Counted from the stretch's first letter, positions 11,135 to 22,480 are shown. The stretch is DNA of 64,000 bases from Symbiodinium natans (GCA_905221605.1 CAJNDS010000879.1:238501-302500), one strand, 5' to 3'. Numbers and translations are program-made. The notes: generated by a model not told the origin, from the sequence alone.

Positions 11135-12418
11135 TCACACCGCAACACGGCGCGCCCGCACACTTCGCAAACACATGTCTTGCTGGGAAGTTGTTCTAGC
11201 AAGGATTGAGCACTCCTGTTTCAAGACATGCGTTTCGTCCCATGATCCATGGCAGTCACCCCGCCGAATCACGGTGTAAGTATCAGCGTCTGCTTCTGTG
11301 ATTGTTGCCACATACGACGTATCACCACTTGTTGAGGGGCCTCCCCAGCCATCACCCTGGACACGCACAAGGAATCCAGCTTCCGGTGGACGAAGTGTGT
11401 GGCCAAGAGTGTCACGGATGACGGCCGAGCTGTGTTTCCACAAGGCAGGCGCGTTGACAACGCATTGCTGCTTGCCAATGATTCGACGCCTTGCCTGCTT
11501 TGGAAACCCTGATGTGTCCACATTGGCATGGCCTTGCATCACGCCGTTCGGCAAGTGCTCAATGGAAGCAGGCTCACGTCTTTCACATCCTTCATGGCCC
11601 GGTTCTCTTGCAAGATCTTGCTGCACATGCTCGTGCTGCGGCGGTTCCATCCAAGCACTGGGCCGTGCAGCACCATCAGCAATATCCGGGTCACTTGTTG
11701 CGGTGCGGAAAGCAGACTCCACCACCAACGTAGAGGCTAGTGCTCCAGAAGTATTCGGCATGTTGACATCTGAAGGTTCTACTGCAATGCTGGCAATCTC
11801 GGTTGCCATGGTTTGGCACTCGGCAACACACTTGCCAGGCTGCTGAAGAGCTACGTGATCTAGTTGTACCTCCTCTTCGTCCTGGCCGTCTGGGACGAGG
11901 CTTGGACTTGGCGAGTCCCGCCAGGTGGATTGCGAGGCGCTGGGGGCGAGGCTCGACGCGGCACGCAGAGGTCTCTTGCGTTCACGACCTGTGTGCACAG
12001 TTGGCCCACCACATGTGCCATCTTCCACAGCAAACGCAGCTTCGACGGACACCGGTTGCGTGGGCTTGCATGATGCTGTGCAGACGTTCTCGGCGTCATC
12101 GAGAAAAGCCTCCGAATGCACACGGCTGTTGGGAGCCAAGCTCGATGCTGCTCGTAAAGCACGTCTCTTCTTGGAAGGTGGTTTCGAGCCGTGGCCTTCC
12201 ACGCCTTCCACGCAATCATGCCCCGCAGAGTTGGAATTAGCATGACCAGCATGTGCTTGGCATGGCTCCGGCTCGTTGCGCTTCTTGCCCATGTCCGCAA
12301 GCTCGCAAGAACCTGCCGGAATGGTAGGCAGTTCAAAGTCTCCCGTGTGGCTTTGCACTTCCGCCATGCTTGAACGGACCAAGGAGTAGCTTCCCACTCT
12401 GATCCGGTGACCTCCCAC
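11135..12418 (-). CDS. Probable nuclear protein with repeated basic motif and C-terminal Tudor-like stretch
   Basis: An open frame of 427 codons. Two basic patches are each followed by the same short motif: KKRRALRAASSLAP near residue 84 and RKRPLRAASSLAP near residue 147. Both look like nuclear localisation signals. The middle is Ser/Thr/Ala/Glu-rich and probably disordered. Residues about 345-405 (FLVRVQGDGWGGPSTSGDTS, then YVATITEADADTYTVIRR and WDETHVL) have the beta-strand rhythm of a small Tudor/chromo-type barrel. A chromatin reader or adaptor role is inference only. The ATG at 12418 follows no recognisable leader, and the last residues may include intron sequence. Confidence 0.5.
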   Translation of the reverse strand: MGGHRIRVGSYSLVRSSMAEVQSHTGDFELPTIPAGSCELADMGKKRNEPEPCQAHAGHANSNSAGHDCVEGVEGHGSKPPSKKRRALRAASSLAPNSRVHSEAFLDDAENVCTASCKPTQPVSVEAAFAVEDGTCGGPTVHTGRERKRPLRAASSLAPSASQSTWRDSPSPSLVPDGQDEEEVQLDHVALQQPGKCVAECQTMATEIASIAVEPSDVNMPNTSGALASTLVVESAFRTATSDPDIADGAARPSAWMEPPQHEHVQQDLAREPGHEGCERREPASIEHLPNGVMQGHANVDTSGFPKQARRRIIGKQQCVVNAPALWKHSSAVIRDTLGHTLRPPEAGFLVRVQGDGWGGPSTSGDTSYVATITEADADTYTVIRRGDCHGSWDETHVLKQECSILARTTSQQDMCLRSVRARRVAV

Positions 12419-12775
12419 AGATTGGACTTGTGGCTTGGGCCGAATATCGCAAGTTGGATACAGCTATCATACAGCTGAATGTCTTATGTCGGCAGATCCT
12501 TCGCAAAGTGCGACCCCTACTTTTTACATCTCCCGTGACATCCAAAATGACAAAACCTGAAACCACAACGCTTCCGGTTGGACGCGTCAAACGACAAACG
12601 TTTTGCATGAGAGTGGAGTGTGATATGAATACCGAATACCGTTTGGCGGATATCGTAATTGAAGCCCTGCAATGCGAGAACGCACAAGATGTTTCTGCAT
12701 TTTGGTCAGTCATAAAGAAGGCCTTTGACGTTGCGTATGTTTTGGCGATTGTTTGGCAGTTTTGTGAGTCCTTGT

Positions 12776-13224
12776 CTATTTAAAATTGGGCTTGACGCTT
12801 CCTTGCAGTGTTTGTGTAGGAGGGTTAGATCGATCGAGATCTGATGGTATGTTTGCTGGTGGTTTTCCGCATGTTTTCAAGGCATCTTTCGTTGTTTCTT
12901 GAAGCCAGTCAGCTCTTGGTCTGCCTACTCTTCTGTAGCAAAGTATCCGCTGTGAAGTGGTTCCAAATTCGAATAAAACTTGTCTTAGCGCGTCGTACCT
13001 GTCAGCCCTGAGTATGTGTCCTAGGAATTCGTATTTTGACTTTTCCAGCATTCCGAGAGTTTTTGGGTCTGAACTCCATAGCTTTTGATTTTGTTCATGA
13101 CACTGTTGTTAGTTTGGGCCCTATCAACATGAGCGGGTGGAGTTTTTAGAATTCGTCTGAGAGTTTTCATATTTTCCCATTTGGAAAGCATCCACTTTTT
13201 CAGCTCATTTGCGATTAAACTCAC
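12776..13224 (-). mobile_element. 3' end fragment of a non-LTR retrotransposon (LINE), frameshifted
   Basis: Two overlapping frames encode the characteristic post-RT tail of LINEs: LKKWMLSKWENMKTLRRIL then, after a frame change near 13040, FLGHILRADRYDALRQVLF and YRRVGRPRADWLQETTKDAL. The RVGRPR-x-x-W motif is common at the C-terminus of such reverse transcriptases. The RT catalytic region is absent upstream, so this is a 5'-truncated, inactive copy. The surrounding DNA (12430-12775 and 13230-13400) is AT-rich with no other gene seen. Confidence 0.65.
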
Positions 13225-13481
13225 GGGCCATTTTTTCCGCCCTGCCGAAGCTGCGAGGCCATGAAGACATAATACATTTAATATTGATTTCTATCTCTAA
13301 CAAATACTAAGGTCGTTCATTCATAAACTACTTTATGCAATTATTGGCTTGTTCTGCCTTAGTGGGTTCCGTTCGCAGATTGTTGAAGCGCTTTCTTGAA
13401 TGAGACGCGGTCGTGGCAAGACAGAAGGAAGCAAAACATGTGCAAGAAGTATGCAACAGACGCGCAAACCCACGAGCCACG

Positions 13482-13635
13482 GCCAGGTGCAAAAACTGTG
13501 CAAAACACAGTCACTGTGTTTTGGCACATTGTTTGCACATTGCCGATCCCAGGACTGGGAAAGCTCAAGGCACTAGGTGCAAAAACATGCAAAACCACCA
13601 GTGTGTTTTGCACATTTTTTGCACCTGGCCGTGCT
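13482..13635. repeat. Pair of hairpin-forming inverted repeats around GTGCAAAA
   Basis: The first inverted repeat (about 13483-13545) has the arm GCCAGGTGCAAAAACTGTGC then AAAACACAGT facing ACTGTGTTTTGGCACATTG then TTTGCAC. The second (about 13578-13632) has GGTGCAAAAACATGCAAAAC facing GTTTTGCACATTTTTTGCAC then C. The two are also related to each other, so the region could fold locally or across both copies. Confidence 0.7.
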
Positions 13636-13639
13636 GCCT

Positions 13640-14289
13640 GTGTTTGCCCAGTTTTTTTGCATATTTTCTGCATACACACTTCTTCCATCCGCCCCCTCCC
13701 CTCCTCCTCTCCCCTCTCCATGCCCCCTCTAAAATGCGCGATGGGAGCATACAGTTCCTCAGCCAGCAATGGCAAAAGCAATCTCGATCCATGCGAGAAG
13801 GCATGAACATTCCACCATCTATGGCTATGGCTAGCATGAAAATAAGGCACGAAAATGGTCTTATTAGGGGCGGTTCCCGGGTGTTGAACCTGGGGAGGTT
13901 GGAAAACCCTGGCCAGCTCCTGCTTGATCTTGCCATCTGGAACTTTGATTCTAGACGTGCACTCGTATGAAAAGTTAAATTCCAGGGTGTGTCAATAACA
14001 AACAGGCAAGCACAGAGTGAGGTCACATGGTCACATGGTCCGAACATTTGGTCAGCATGAAAAGAACGGCGTGAACAAAGAGAAGAGCAAATGACCCGCT
14101 AAAACGGCCGGTGCGGGGGCACGCTGCCTGGCACCGCAGCTGTCGTCGCATGGCTATGAATATGCGGTCGGGCGACCGTCGCCATCAAGGCTCAACATTG
14201 TCGGAACCCAGTGTTCTCAGTAATCCATGTGTACGTATCTGCTTTCGCCCAAGTAGTCCGGTGGGCTTCGGGACCTTGCAGTTGGCCGT
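13640..14289. other. No gene recognised
   Basis: CT-rich and mixed DNA with short ORFs on both strands, none recognisable. At 14226-14270 it contains a copy of a roughly 45-bp sequence that recurs at 16386-16430 on the far side of the LINE. Confidence 0.4.
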
Positions 14290-16298
14290 CTTGTTTTTTT
14301 TTTCTCGCACCTTTTTTCTAACGTCCAATGCGGTCCCTGTGCTCTAGCCCCAGCCGGGCGACATCCTATTGGCGTGTGGTGGCTGCGCAGTTGAGTCTGT
14401 GAGGATGTCGCTCAGGGGCGGCAGCTCCCCATCCACATTGGCCGTGCCTGTGACAGGCAAAGAGAGCAGGCTGGCAGCGAAGGAGCGCGCGGCAGCGAAG
14501 GACAGGAGGGCCGACCATCGGAGCGTGTAGGCAGAGATGGCGGCGGCTCGTGAAGGGGGCGGTGCTGACCGCGCCTTGCACCTTGCGAGCAGGCGGACAA
14601 AGGTTGCGGCCTCAGTGCTCCAGCGCCCACCAAGCTCGAGCGCGACGACGGTCAGCCGGCAGCGGCCGGACCCGCACAATTCAAGGTATGTGCGCTCCTT
14701 GGCACGTCGGGCAGTCAAAAGCGCAGCGCCAGCTGTGCCACCGGCAACCCTGCGGGGGAGCCCGGCAGCCGTAAGGGAAGACACGAGCGTGGTGTCGACT
14801 GCGAGTTGCGCTCCTCCCCACAGTGGCAGGCCGTTGGCAATGACCTCGATGCGCCTGTCGTCTTGCCGGATGGGGTCGACGTTGAGGTCGCGGACAAGCA
14901 CATTGAGGGCGACGGCCGCACCAGCTTCGCGGCACATCCTGGCGGCAGCACGCTCGAGAGGGCCGCCCCGCGCACGAAGAACACCAGAGCGAGGGCAGGC
15001 TGCGAGATGGTCGCCGTAAGGATCATGGATTGCGCGGCACCGGCATCTGGCAGAGGTCAGCGGCAACGGCAGCCGGCGTCTGCGGAGCAGTACGACCCGG
15101 AAAAGGGGCGACTCCAGGGTGAACTCCGGCAGGGTGGGACGCGTGGTGAGAACGCGCGCAGCGTGAGGTCCGGCCTGCGAATCCAGCAGGGCGGCCGAGG
15201 CAGGATCGGCCTCCCGCAGGAAAGCCCTATGGCAAAAGTGCGGTGGGAGGAGGTTTGGCCTTGTACATAGAGATTCGCTCGCGGGAAAAGAGCCGAGGAA
15301 AAAAAAAAAATCGTCGACTGCTTGGGACGCTGGGCGCTGCCACCCGCGAGTGAGGTCAAGGGAAGGGTCGTCGTCTTCGGGGAGGGCTTGCACTTGAGCA
15401 CGCAGCAACTCCGCCCAGGCAGGGGGCTCGAAGCCAACGGCAGAGAGCGAGTCCCGGGCATCTCGCGCTGATTGCAGGGCCGGCGGGAGTGGCCGGTCAG
15501 ACGCGAGGGAGCCGGCAACCTCACGTGCAAAGTCGGGGTCGCGCCGGGCGATGGCATGCAAGGCGTCCGCCCACGAAGCCCAGTAGGCAGCTGGCGCATG
15601 GCGTGTCGCGCAGCGCAAGCCTAGGCCGCCGTGCCGCAATGCCAGCTGCGCGCGCGCCTGAGCAGGTTCAGGCAGCTGCGACGCCTCATCGGCAAACAGG
15701 AGCGCGGAGGACTGCGCCATCATGGCCTGCCGCGTAGCCGCGCATATTGCGCACGCGGTGCTGCGCAACAGGAGAGCAACAGCCATGCTACTTGGGAGTC
15801 ATGGAGGGCGGGGAGGTTGTCGAGGAGGCCGCCCTGGCGGGCAAGGGCGGCACGCAGGTGGGCCTCGACGAACTCCGGAGCGCCAAGAGGAACACCAAGG
15901 GCAACAACACCATGCTCTGCCAAGGGAGTTTCTTGGCCACCAACCCAGATCGGGGAATGAGGGGCAAGGGCAAGCACACCTGGTGGGAGAGTGCCAGCGG
16001 AGTTCCAAACCTTTGTCTTAGCAGCCTTGAGGCGGAGGCGCGCGTGATGCCACAAGTGGTGCTCAAGTCGTCGGTACAACTCAGCGACTCTGTCAGGGAT
16101 GTAAACGTCGTCAAGATATGCCAGTGCCTGCTCGCCTGGGAGAAGCTCAGGCTGCAGAGCCCGGAGGGCGGGATGCAGGGCGAGTGAGAACATGGCCGGC
16201 ATCAAAGGGTCCCCCTGCTCACCACCCTCAGCTTGGGGGATGCGGTGGGAGCGGTCGCCCGCGGCCCAGACATAACACGACTCCCGAGCGTACCACAT
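14290..16298 (-). mobile_element. LINE copy A1: RT with YLDD motif to A-rich 3' end
   Basis: A GC-rich minus-strand copy. The frame 16298-15720 carries the RT core (GGEQGDPLMPAMFSLALHPA, then QALAYLDDVYI). A frameshift near 15750 leads into the 15786-14344 frame (LRHGGLGLRCATRHAPAAYW, then a C-x-C-x(n)-D-H-x-x-A-C element, then NGLPLWGGAQLAVDTTL), which is typical of abundant dinoflagellate LINE C-termini. After the stop at 14344 there are about 50 bp, then AGAAAAAAGGTGCGAG and a run of about 10 A, the likely 3' end. Near 15300 a poly-T-led segment of about 90 bp replaces normal coding sequence. The copy is 5'-truncated near 16.3 kb and inactive. Confidence 0.8.
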
Positions 16299-16979
16299 TC
16301 GAGCGAAGGGGAGGATGGATAGCGTGCTGGGCGTATCCCGCAGTGCAGTTCCGTTTTATTTGCTGCCCTGGTAGTGGGATCCTGATCCACGTATGCTGCT
16401 TTCGCCCGGATAGTCTGGTGCGTCCGGTTAGGGTTTTGACATGTTTTGACTTGGTTTTTCCGCGTCTTTTCTCCGCCAGCCGGAAAGCCTCAGCGTCGGA
16501 CTTAGGTCGCGTATTCGCAACATTTCGCAACCTCTACTTTCAAATTCACGCTGATGCCTTCCCTGTTTGTTTTTTTCCAGGCTCCTTGTTCCGCCCGCAT
16601 GCAGGCATCCTGGTGTTGGCGTGCGGGGATGCCCTCACAGTCTGCTAGGCGCCGGCGGGAGGTGGCCTGCCAGAAGCTCCTCGAGCGGAACCTCGTGGGC
16701 GTCAGTCAGGTCAACCGGCCCCGCGATGGGAAGCTCGAGAAGCGAGCAGGCGTGCGCGCGCAGGGCGGCGAAAGATGCCAGGGCGACGAAAGATGCCAGC
16801 GCCGTCCAGTGCTGCATCAGCGCTTGCCTCGCCCCTGCTGCGCACCACGGCGCCCTCTGGCGAGCCCGCGCGTGTGCCGGCAATCGAAGTAAGGTGAGCG
16901 TTGGACGGCTGATGCATCCACGGACCTCAACTCCGGTCGGCGGCGCCGTGCCTGCTGGAACTCCGGGCGGGTCCGCTTT

Positions 16980-17765
16980 ATGCCAGGCCTCGTCCGCGCT
17001 CCACTCCCCCGATCCACTTTAGCGTTCCTCGACGACCTGTACGTCCTCACGACACGGGATCGTGCCCAGTGCAGGAAGGGTGCGGCCTCGGGTGCACTTC
17101 ATAGCGTCATGGGCGGAAAGTCGGATGCGCACCGAGCCGGAGCTTTTGAACCAACTGCCGCGCCTCCCCGACCTGCAGTGTGCGTGGCTTCTCCTCGCTC
17201 TGTGCGCATCGCCATGACGATGCTGTGTGGCAAACCTTGCATGCCGGCCTTGGCGGAGTCGCGTCAGGCGGTGCACGGGCCCCGGCGACCCTCCCAGCAT
17301 CGCAAGGCGGTCTGGGTCGAGCGAGCGCAGGTGTTCAGCCGTGGCGCCTGAAGGATTTTTTTTTTTTCCCGCGCTTTTTTCCGCAGCGTGTCTTCGCGGG
17401 GTTACCCCCCGCGATCCCCCGCGCGCACTTTGCAAGTTAGCACGCAGTTTTGCGCAGTCGACGGTCAAGGGAGCCCGGCAGCGGGACCTGGCATCGCTAT
17501 CGTTTCCCAACGCAGAACTGGCACCCGACATTTCCCCCAGATGCGATAGCGCCGCCGCCTGGTCCGCGCGACGATCGTCGTCCTGTTGCCCGGGGCGGGC
17601 TGGTGCGCTGCGCCACCGTTGCAAGGGGGCCGCCACTGCCGCTTGCGCAGCCTCCGCCTAAAAGTCGCCCAACGTTGCCCTCCGTGATGGCGCTGCATGC
17701 GCCTGCGGCGTTCTGGGCATCCTGGGCTGACGCAGTCCCCGTCCTTCGGTCGCGAGATGCGCCGC
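16980..17765 (+). mobile_element. LINE copy A2 (plus strand), interrupted
   Basis: Plus-strand fragments of the same LINE family occur in order: LPRSTLAFLDDLYVLTTRDR (RT catalytic FLDD), then, in another frame, DLQCAWLLLALCASP, then LPASQGGLGRAS, then HAPAAFWASWADAVPVL near 17690. The GGLGLRS and APAAYW motifs, normally a few residues apart, are separated here by about 345 bp (17345-17690). That segment begins with T13 and, read on the minus strand, ends in an A-rich tail, suggesting a retroposed insert. Several frameshifts make this a dead copy. Confidence 0.65.
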
Positions 17766-18057
17766 TTGCCGAGTCCTCGGTGTGCGCTTTGGATGCGCGT
17801 GAGGCTGTTGAGTGGTCACCTGTCGAGATGTTATGTCGAGATGTTATGTCGCCCGCTTTATTCAACGCTGGCTTGGAGCACGCTTTCCGACAGTGGAACA
17901 ACGACTGATGGAGCATGGTCTTGACGCTGGAGATCATGTACATAATGGTTTCACTTTTGTTCTGATCGTGACACACGATCGTTCGAGGACTCGTCCCTCT
18001 CTCTCACGACATCATGATTTATGCAAAATTTTGGCAGGAGCTTGCATTTATAGTGTT

Positions 18058-18830
18058 TCACGTGGACCCGAACGTGAAAGAGAGCGAAAGCGAAAGCGTT
18101 GCAGAAGAGGCGAACGGCTCCAGCGCTGGCTTGTCCGGGAGCATGACTTTTAAATGCTCCGCTCGCATGCCGGTCAACCCTGCCGCTCCGCCTCGCTTCG
18201 CATCCCGCAATGCAGCCGCGACAGCAGTCGAGCCGAGCCGGAGGAGACTGTTCGGCCGGCATTCAGCCACGTCAGACGCACTGCCGTACGCGGTCGCGGC
18301 AGGCGGCGGGCGGGGTCTGTCAACAAACGCCAAGTGGCCTCGTTGCCGGGCGCAAGCTCAGCAGCCGACACGAGATGGCGGGCCCTGGAGAGCTCGCCCT
18401 TGGCGCACGTTTGTTCGCGCTTTCGCTCGGCCACGACCTCGGCGTCATCGCCACCGCGCTGACTGCGGGGTGGGTTGGATCGCCGCACTGCGGCCAGCAA
18501 GCGCGCCCACTCTCCCCGTCGGAAGGCCGCTGCTCGGGACAGAAGCATGCGTGGTGCAAGGACACACAACTTCCACGCGCGCGAGCCATGCCGCGTTGGG
18601 GACCCCAGCTTGCGCGGCAGTCGCAGCGGCGTCACGGTCTCCAGCTGGGCAGGCGGGGACGCCTTCGCATCCTTCGTCGGCGTTCCCACTGGACGGCGAC
18701 GGTGCTTGGCGTGCTGAGGAGCGGCGGTGGGCACGGCGGCGACGGTGGCGGGTGGTCGGTGGCATTGGCCGTGACAGTCCTTTGCATGCAGTGCCCTGGT
18801 TTGTCCTCGTGTGTGCTGCATGTGTCATTT
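18058..18830 (-). mobile_element. LINE copy A3 (minus strand), pre-RT and early RT region
   Basis: Overlapping frames encode the region before the RT core of the same family: AWKLCVLAPRMLLSRAAAF, then GELSRARHLVSAAELAPGNE, then, after a frame change, AKRGGAAGLTGMRAEHLKVM. The order is collinear with this LINE type. The fragment ends at about 18058, before the catalytic motifs, so it is truncated and frameshifted. Confidence 0.65.
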
Positions 18831-18874
18831 GCTCGCCCCGCCAGCAACCTTCAAATGGCGGTCCAAATCCACTG

Positions 18875-19860
18875 TCACATGGCCATTGGCAGCCAAACAA
18901 CATCCCAACCATTTGTGCGACAAATCTCCCGAAAATGCATCAACGCGTGTGTGTTGATCCAGCCACAACTCCTGCAGTGGCTGCGCTGCGCTTCCGTTGT
19001 GATCGCCACTGTTGGTTTTGAATGCGCAAGAAGCGAACGAAACATATGCAAAGCATGCTTTACCGAATGCGCAAATAACAGTATGTCATCCGCAAGTCTG
19101 AGATCGTTGAGTGGGTTGTAGAATCCAAATGAAGTGTTGCGAAACACCGTGGTCTGCCAAAGCTTGCCACATCGCAGACCAATCAATACGGGCAAACATG
19201 TTGGACAAATCAATGGCAGATGGGCTTCACGGGTTTTATCGATAATAATAATATTTACTGTAAGAAGATGCTCCTCCAGTCGACGGTGAGGTCGAAACCC
19301 ATGCTGTGATACAGGCTGCATCGATTCAAAAAATGGTCCAGTCTGGCAAGCATCAAATCTGAAAATGATCTGTGCAAGTTGCAAAATTTGCTTGTGCCGA
19401 TTTTAGCAACATGCGGAATACAGTCCGACGCCAGGTTGACGCCTGACCAAAGCGCATGGTTGTATAAATCAAGCAACACAGTACGGTGCATGGTGCAGCA
19501 ACTCAGCCACCAAACCACTTTCATCAGTTAGATTTCAGTTTGTGGATTGCGTCATCAAGCTCTTGCGAAGTGAAGAGCTCATTCAGCGTAGTAGGCTTAA
19601 TGGGTATAAGTGTGCACCCCTTGAAGAAGTTTTCCAACATGATAGCAAACTCATCATTGTGGGTTTGAAGAGAAGCGTCGGGACTTTGGCGGGAGATTTT
19701 TGAGCTGTCTCCAATTTTTGGGACGCTGCAATAATTGAGCGCATCTGCGGTGAGCCCCGACAACTTGGCCTTGGATGTTGAGGGCACGGTGCAACAATTG
19801 AGCGCTTCTATGCCCGCTAATATCGGCCACCATGACTTTCCGCTGTCGGAAGCCAAACTC
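18875..19860 (-). mobile_element. LINE of a second lineage (minus strand), degenerate
   Basis: A separate, less GC-rich family. From 19856 downward it encodes FTSQELDDAIHKLKSN (the usual linker before RT), then QHGFRPHRRLEEHLLTVNII, then LNDLRLADDILLFAHSVKHA, in which ADD is the RT catalytic motif. These lie in several frames (19856-19524, 19524-19255, 19384-18875), so the copy is decayed. It differs from the neighbouring A-type copies in motif wording and base composition. Confidence 0.65.
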
Positions 19861-20245
19861 CTGTGACCGCTCCCGGGTCCAGATGGTTTGCCTTATGAAG
19901 CACTTCGGGTTGACGATCCATGCCTGCGCTCTTCGTTGCCGGTGTTTTTCGAGCTTGTTCGGTCTTGGTCGATCGTCCCTACCGTGCGGCGCTCTGCCGC
20001 AGTTGCGCCTCTCCGCAGACCAGATCTACACCTTGGCAGAAACTCTTCGTCTGCGGGCCCGTCGTCGCACGTTTTGTGCGTTCGTTGATGTATGCAAGGC
20101 GTTCGATGTGGCCTGGCGGGATGCTGTCCTTTTGAAGCGAGTTGCTGCCGGGGGCACGGGTGGCTTATGGTCAGTCATTGCAGACTGGATCTCCAATGCC
20201 ACCGCGCGGGTTTCCATCAATGGTTCATTCTCGGAACCTGAATAA
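19855..20245 (+). mobile_element. LINE copy A4 (plus strand), RT motif A region
   Basis: Encodes DGLPYEALRVDDPCLRSSLP in one frame, then ADQIYTLAETLRLRARRRTF and FVDVCKAFDVAWRDAVLLKR in another. The latter is RT motif A of non-LTR elements. It ends abruptly after VSINGSFSEP at about 20245, where the minus-strand copy A5 begins. Confidence 0.7.
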
Positions 20246-20259
20246 GCCTGGCAAAAACT

Positions 20260-20640
20260 GTGTCCCAATAGCATGCGGCGACAAAACGTGCGTGCCCGAT
20301 GGGGTGCCAGAGGCGAAACGTGGCTACGCTAACGCGCCCGCGCCGAGCTCGGCGAGGCGGGGGCACGAGCAGGCCCCCAAGAACGGTCGTAAACGCGAGT
20401 CTTGCAGAGGTTGGCAGCAACGCCATGCAGTGCGCGTCTCGATGAGGGACGTGACAGTGTCAAGTGCCTCTCGCGCATGCCTGGCTGTAGTGATGAGGTG
20501 GACGTCGTCAGGCCGCAAGGAACTCGCCGGAGCGCATCATAGCGCATCTGTTCGTCCACGGCGACGAGAGCGTCGTGCTGGTCGAAGGCGAAAAATGCCG
20601 CGGTCCCTCGCCTTGGTGTATGGCACACCGCATCACGGCG
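20260..20640 (-). mobile_element. LINE copy A5 (minus strand), RT catalytic region
   Basis: Overlapping minus-strand frames encode DDVHLITTARHAREALDTVT and VAANLCKTRVYDRSWGPA, the segment following RT motif C in the A-type LINEs. Multiple frameshifts. It abuts A4 in the opposite orientation and carries the part of the RT that A4 lacks. Confidence 0.6.
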
Positions 20641-20849
20641 CTGGCCCTCCGCGCCCCACCAGCAACACGTGGACTGCTACCCGTAGCACAAGCGCTACCC
20701 GTAGCACAAGTGCGTCACGTTCGCGAAGTTTCTGCCTTCAAACATCGATTTGTTTGCTGGTGCGTGCAAAGCTTCTTGTAAAATACTGGTTTTTCGCTAT
20801 GTGCGAGTACCTCCAAGCTGCGGTGTACTTGTTGGACGGGTTCCCGTGA

Positions 20850-22480
20850 ACGCACAAACCGTGGGAGACATGACATCATGATTAAACCAGACCAGGTGGG
20901 CGACGTGATGCGAAAAGGAGAGATGGGCGAAGTCTTGTGAAACGATGTGCTGGATGAGCCTTTGTGTTGATTTCACGAACTGGGCGGCAGCGTCGCGATC
21001 CTTGGTTGGCCACCCTGATTTCGGTAAACACACTCCGCGACTGTGTGAGCTACGTCAGTTCGGAGGGACGATTCTGGGAAATGCGACATCCACTGGTTTA
21101 CCACTGTGAAGCACGTGAGGGGGTCGGCAAATGCCGCTCCTACCCCGATCTCGTATCTCCGACGGTCTGTCTCCTCAGCTACCAACCCCCGAGCTACCAA
21201 CTTTCCTGGTTGCAAAGACTCCTTTGCCTCCTGCGGCTTGATGCGGCATTGAGGTGGCTGCCGTGCTCGCCGGTGGCTGATTCCACAGCAAGGGGAGTAG
21301 TGATGGGTAGTGCTCACACATCTCACGGCCCTGTGCAAGCCTGCGGGGCGTGCAGGGGCATCGGGACCGGCGACGTGTTCCATGTTCCAGCATGGCGACA
21401 AAGGCTCTGCCTACGGGCGATATTGAAGAACGCACGTAGCGCGCATACGACACCACATCTTGCGGGCGTCTTTCCCCGCAGCGCTGAGCGGCGTGGCGCA
21501 CGAACTGGTGCCCCTCATCCGTTTGTCCTGCGCCTCTCCAAGCATTGTTGTGGGACGACCAGTTCTTGTCAGGGTTCTGCCGGCTGGTCCAACCGGATGA
21601 ATGACTCCTTGCTTTCTGCGACGGCGACCCTTCCGTCATCACCAAGCCCCGCGCACACGCCAGCCTTCAAAGTCACGAGGGCCGTTGCGGCCTTCCCAAA
21701 ATGCAGATCCCTAACTTCGGATACACGGACACCCCGCCCAACATCACCGAACTGGGTCCACCCTCTATTGGGCGCAAGCACTGGCACTGTCCTTGACGTC
21801 AACCTTTGTTTTGTCATGTTGGTCGTGGCTGTGTAGGGCTCCTTAGGAGCTTCTGAGGAGATTGCCGGTCTGGTCTGCATACATTTGCAAGAGCCATCTA
21901 CCAATTTGATACTATTTGGAGCATCAGTTTGCACACTTTCATTGGAGATGGCTCTCTGCAATCGCCAGCGTCAGCAATGTTCATTGTCACCTTCACTAAG
22001 TCACGAAGCACCAGCAAACAAACACAAACGCGTAAGTAACAAAGTAAAATCTTCAAGGCGCAAAGCTTGGTGCTGGAACTACAGGAAACATCTCAAAACA
22101 TCTCAAATTGCGTTGCAGATAGGGCAGACAGCAGCACTGCCAGCTGCCCCCATGTCGTGTGCTGTGACACACTTCCGCTCAAAATAGCAGATTGCATCAT
22201 GTTGCACCAAGACATGACCCAGACAGCTTGACCCAGCTTGAAATTGAGAAGCTGTGTAAAGCGATCCCCTGGATCACTCGTGCTATGAGCATCTGCGGCC
22301 CGGTACCTAAAATTTCAGACCAGGGCTCGAAGACGACAACAGCAGAGCTTAGCTGCTGCACAGCACAAATCAGCACATGTACATGGACCGCCCTTTTAAG
22401 GACGGACACGGAGCGGAGCGAGAAGACTAGAGACACGATGAGACACGCGCTCTTGTGTCACAGCTCGTCGTTTGCCATTC
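20850..22480. other. No gene recognised
   Basis: ORFs of up to 290 codons occur on the plus strand (20964-21836), but the minus strand is equally open and neither reads like a known protein. The last exons of the SPFH gene (minus) may extend into the right end of this stretch. Confidence 0.35.

Noticed and set aside
20964-21836. A 290-codon plus-strand gene
   Set aside because: The opposite strand is equally open, the composition is not protein-like, and no motif was recognised.
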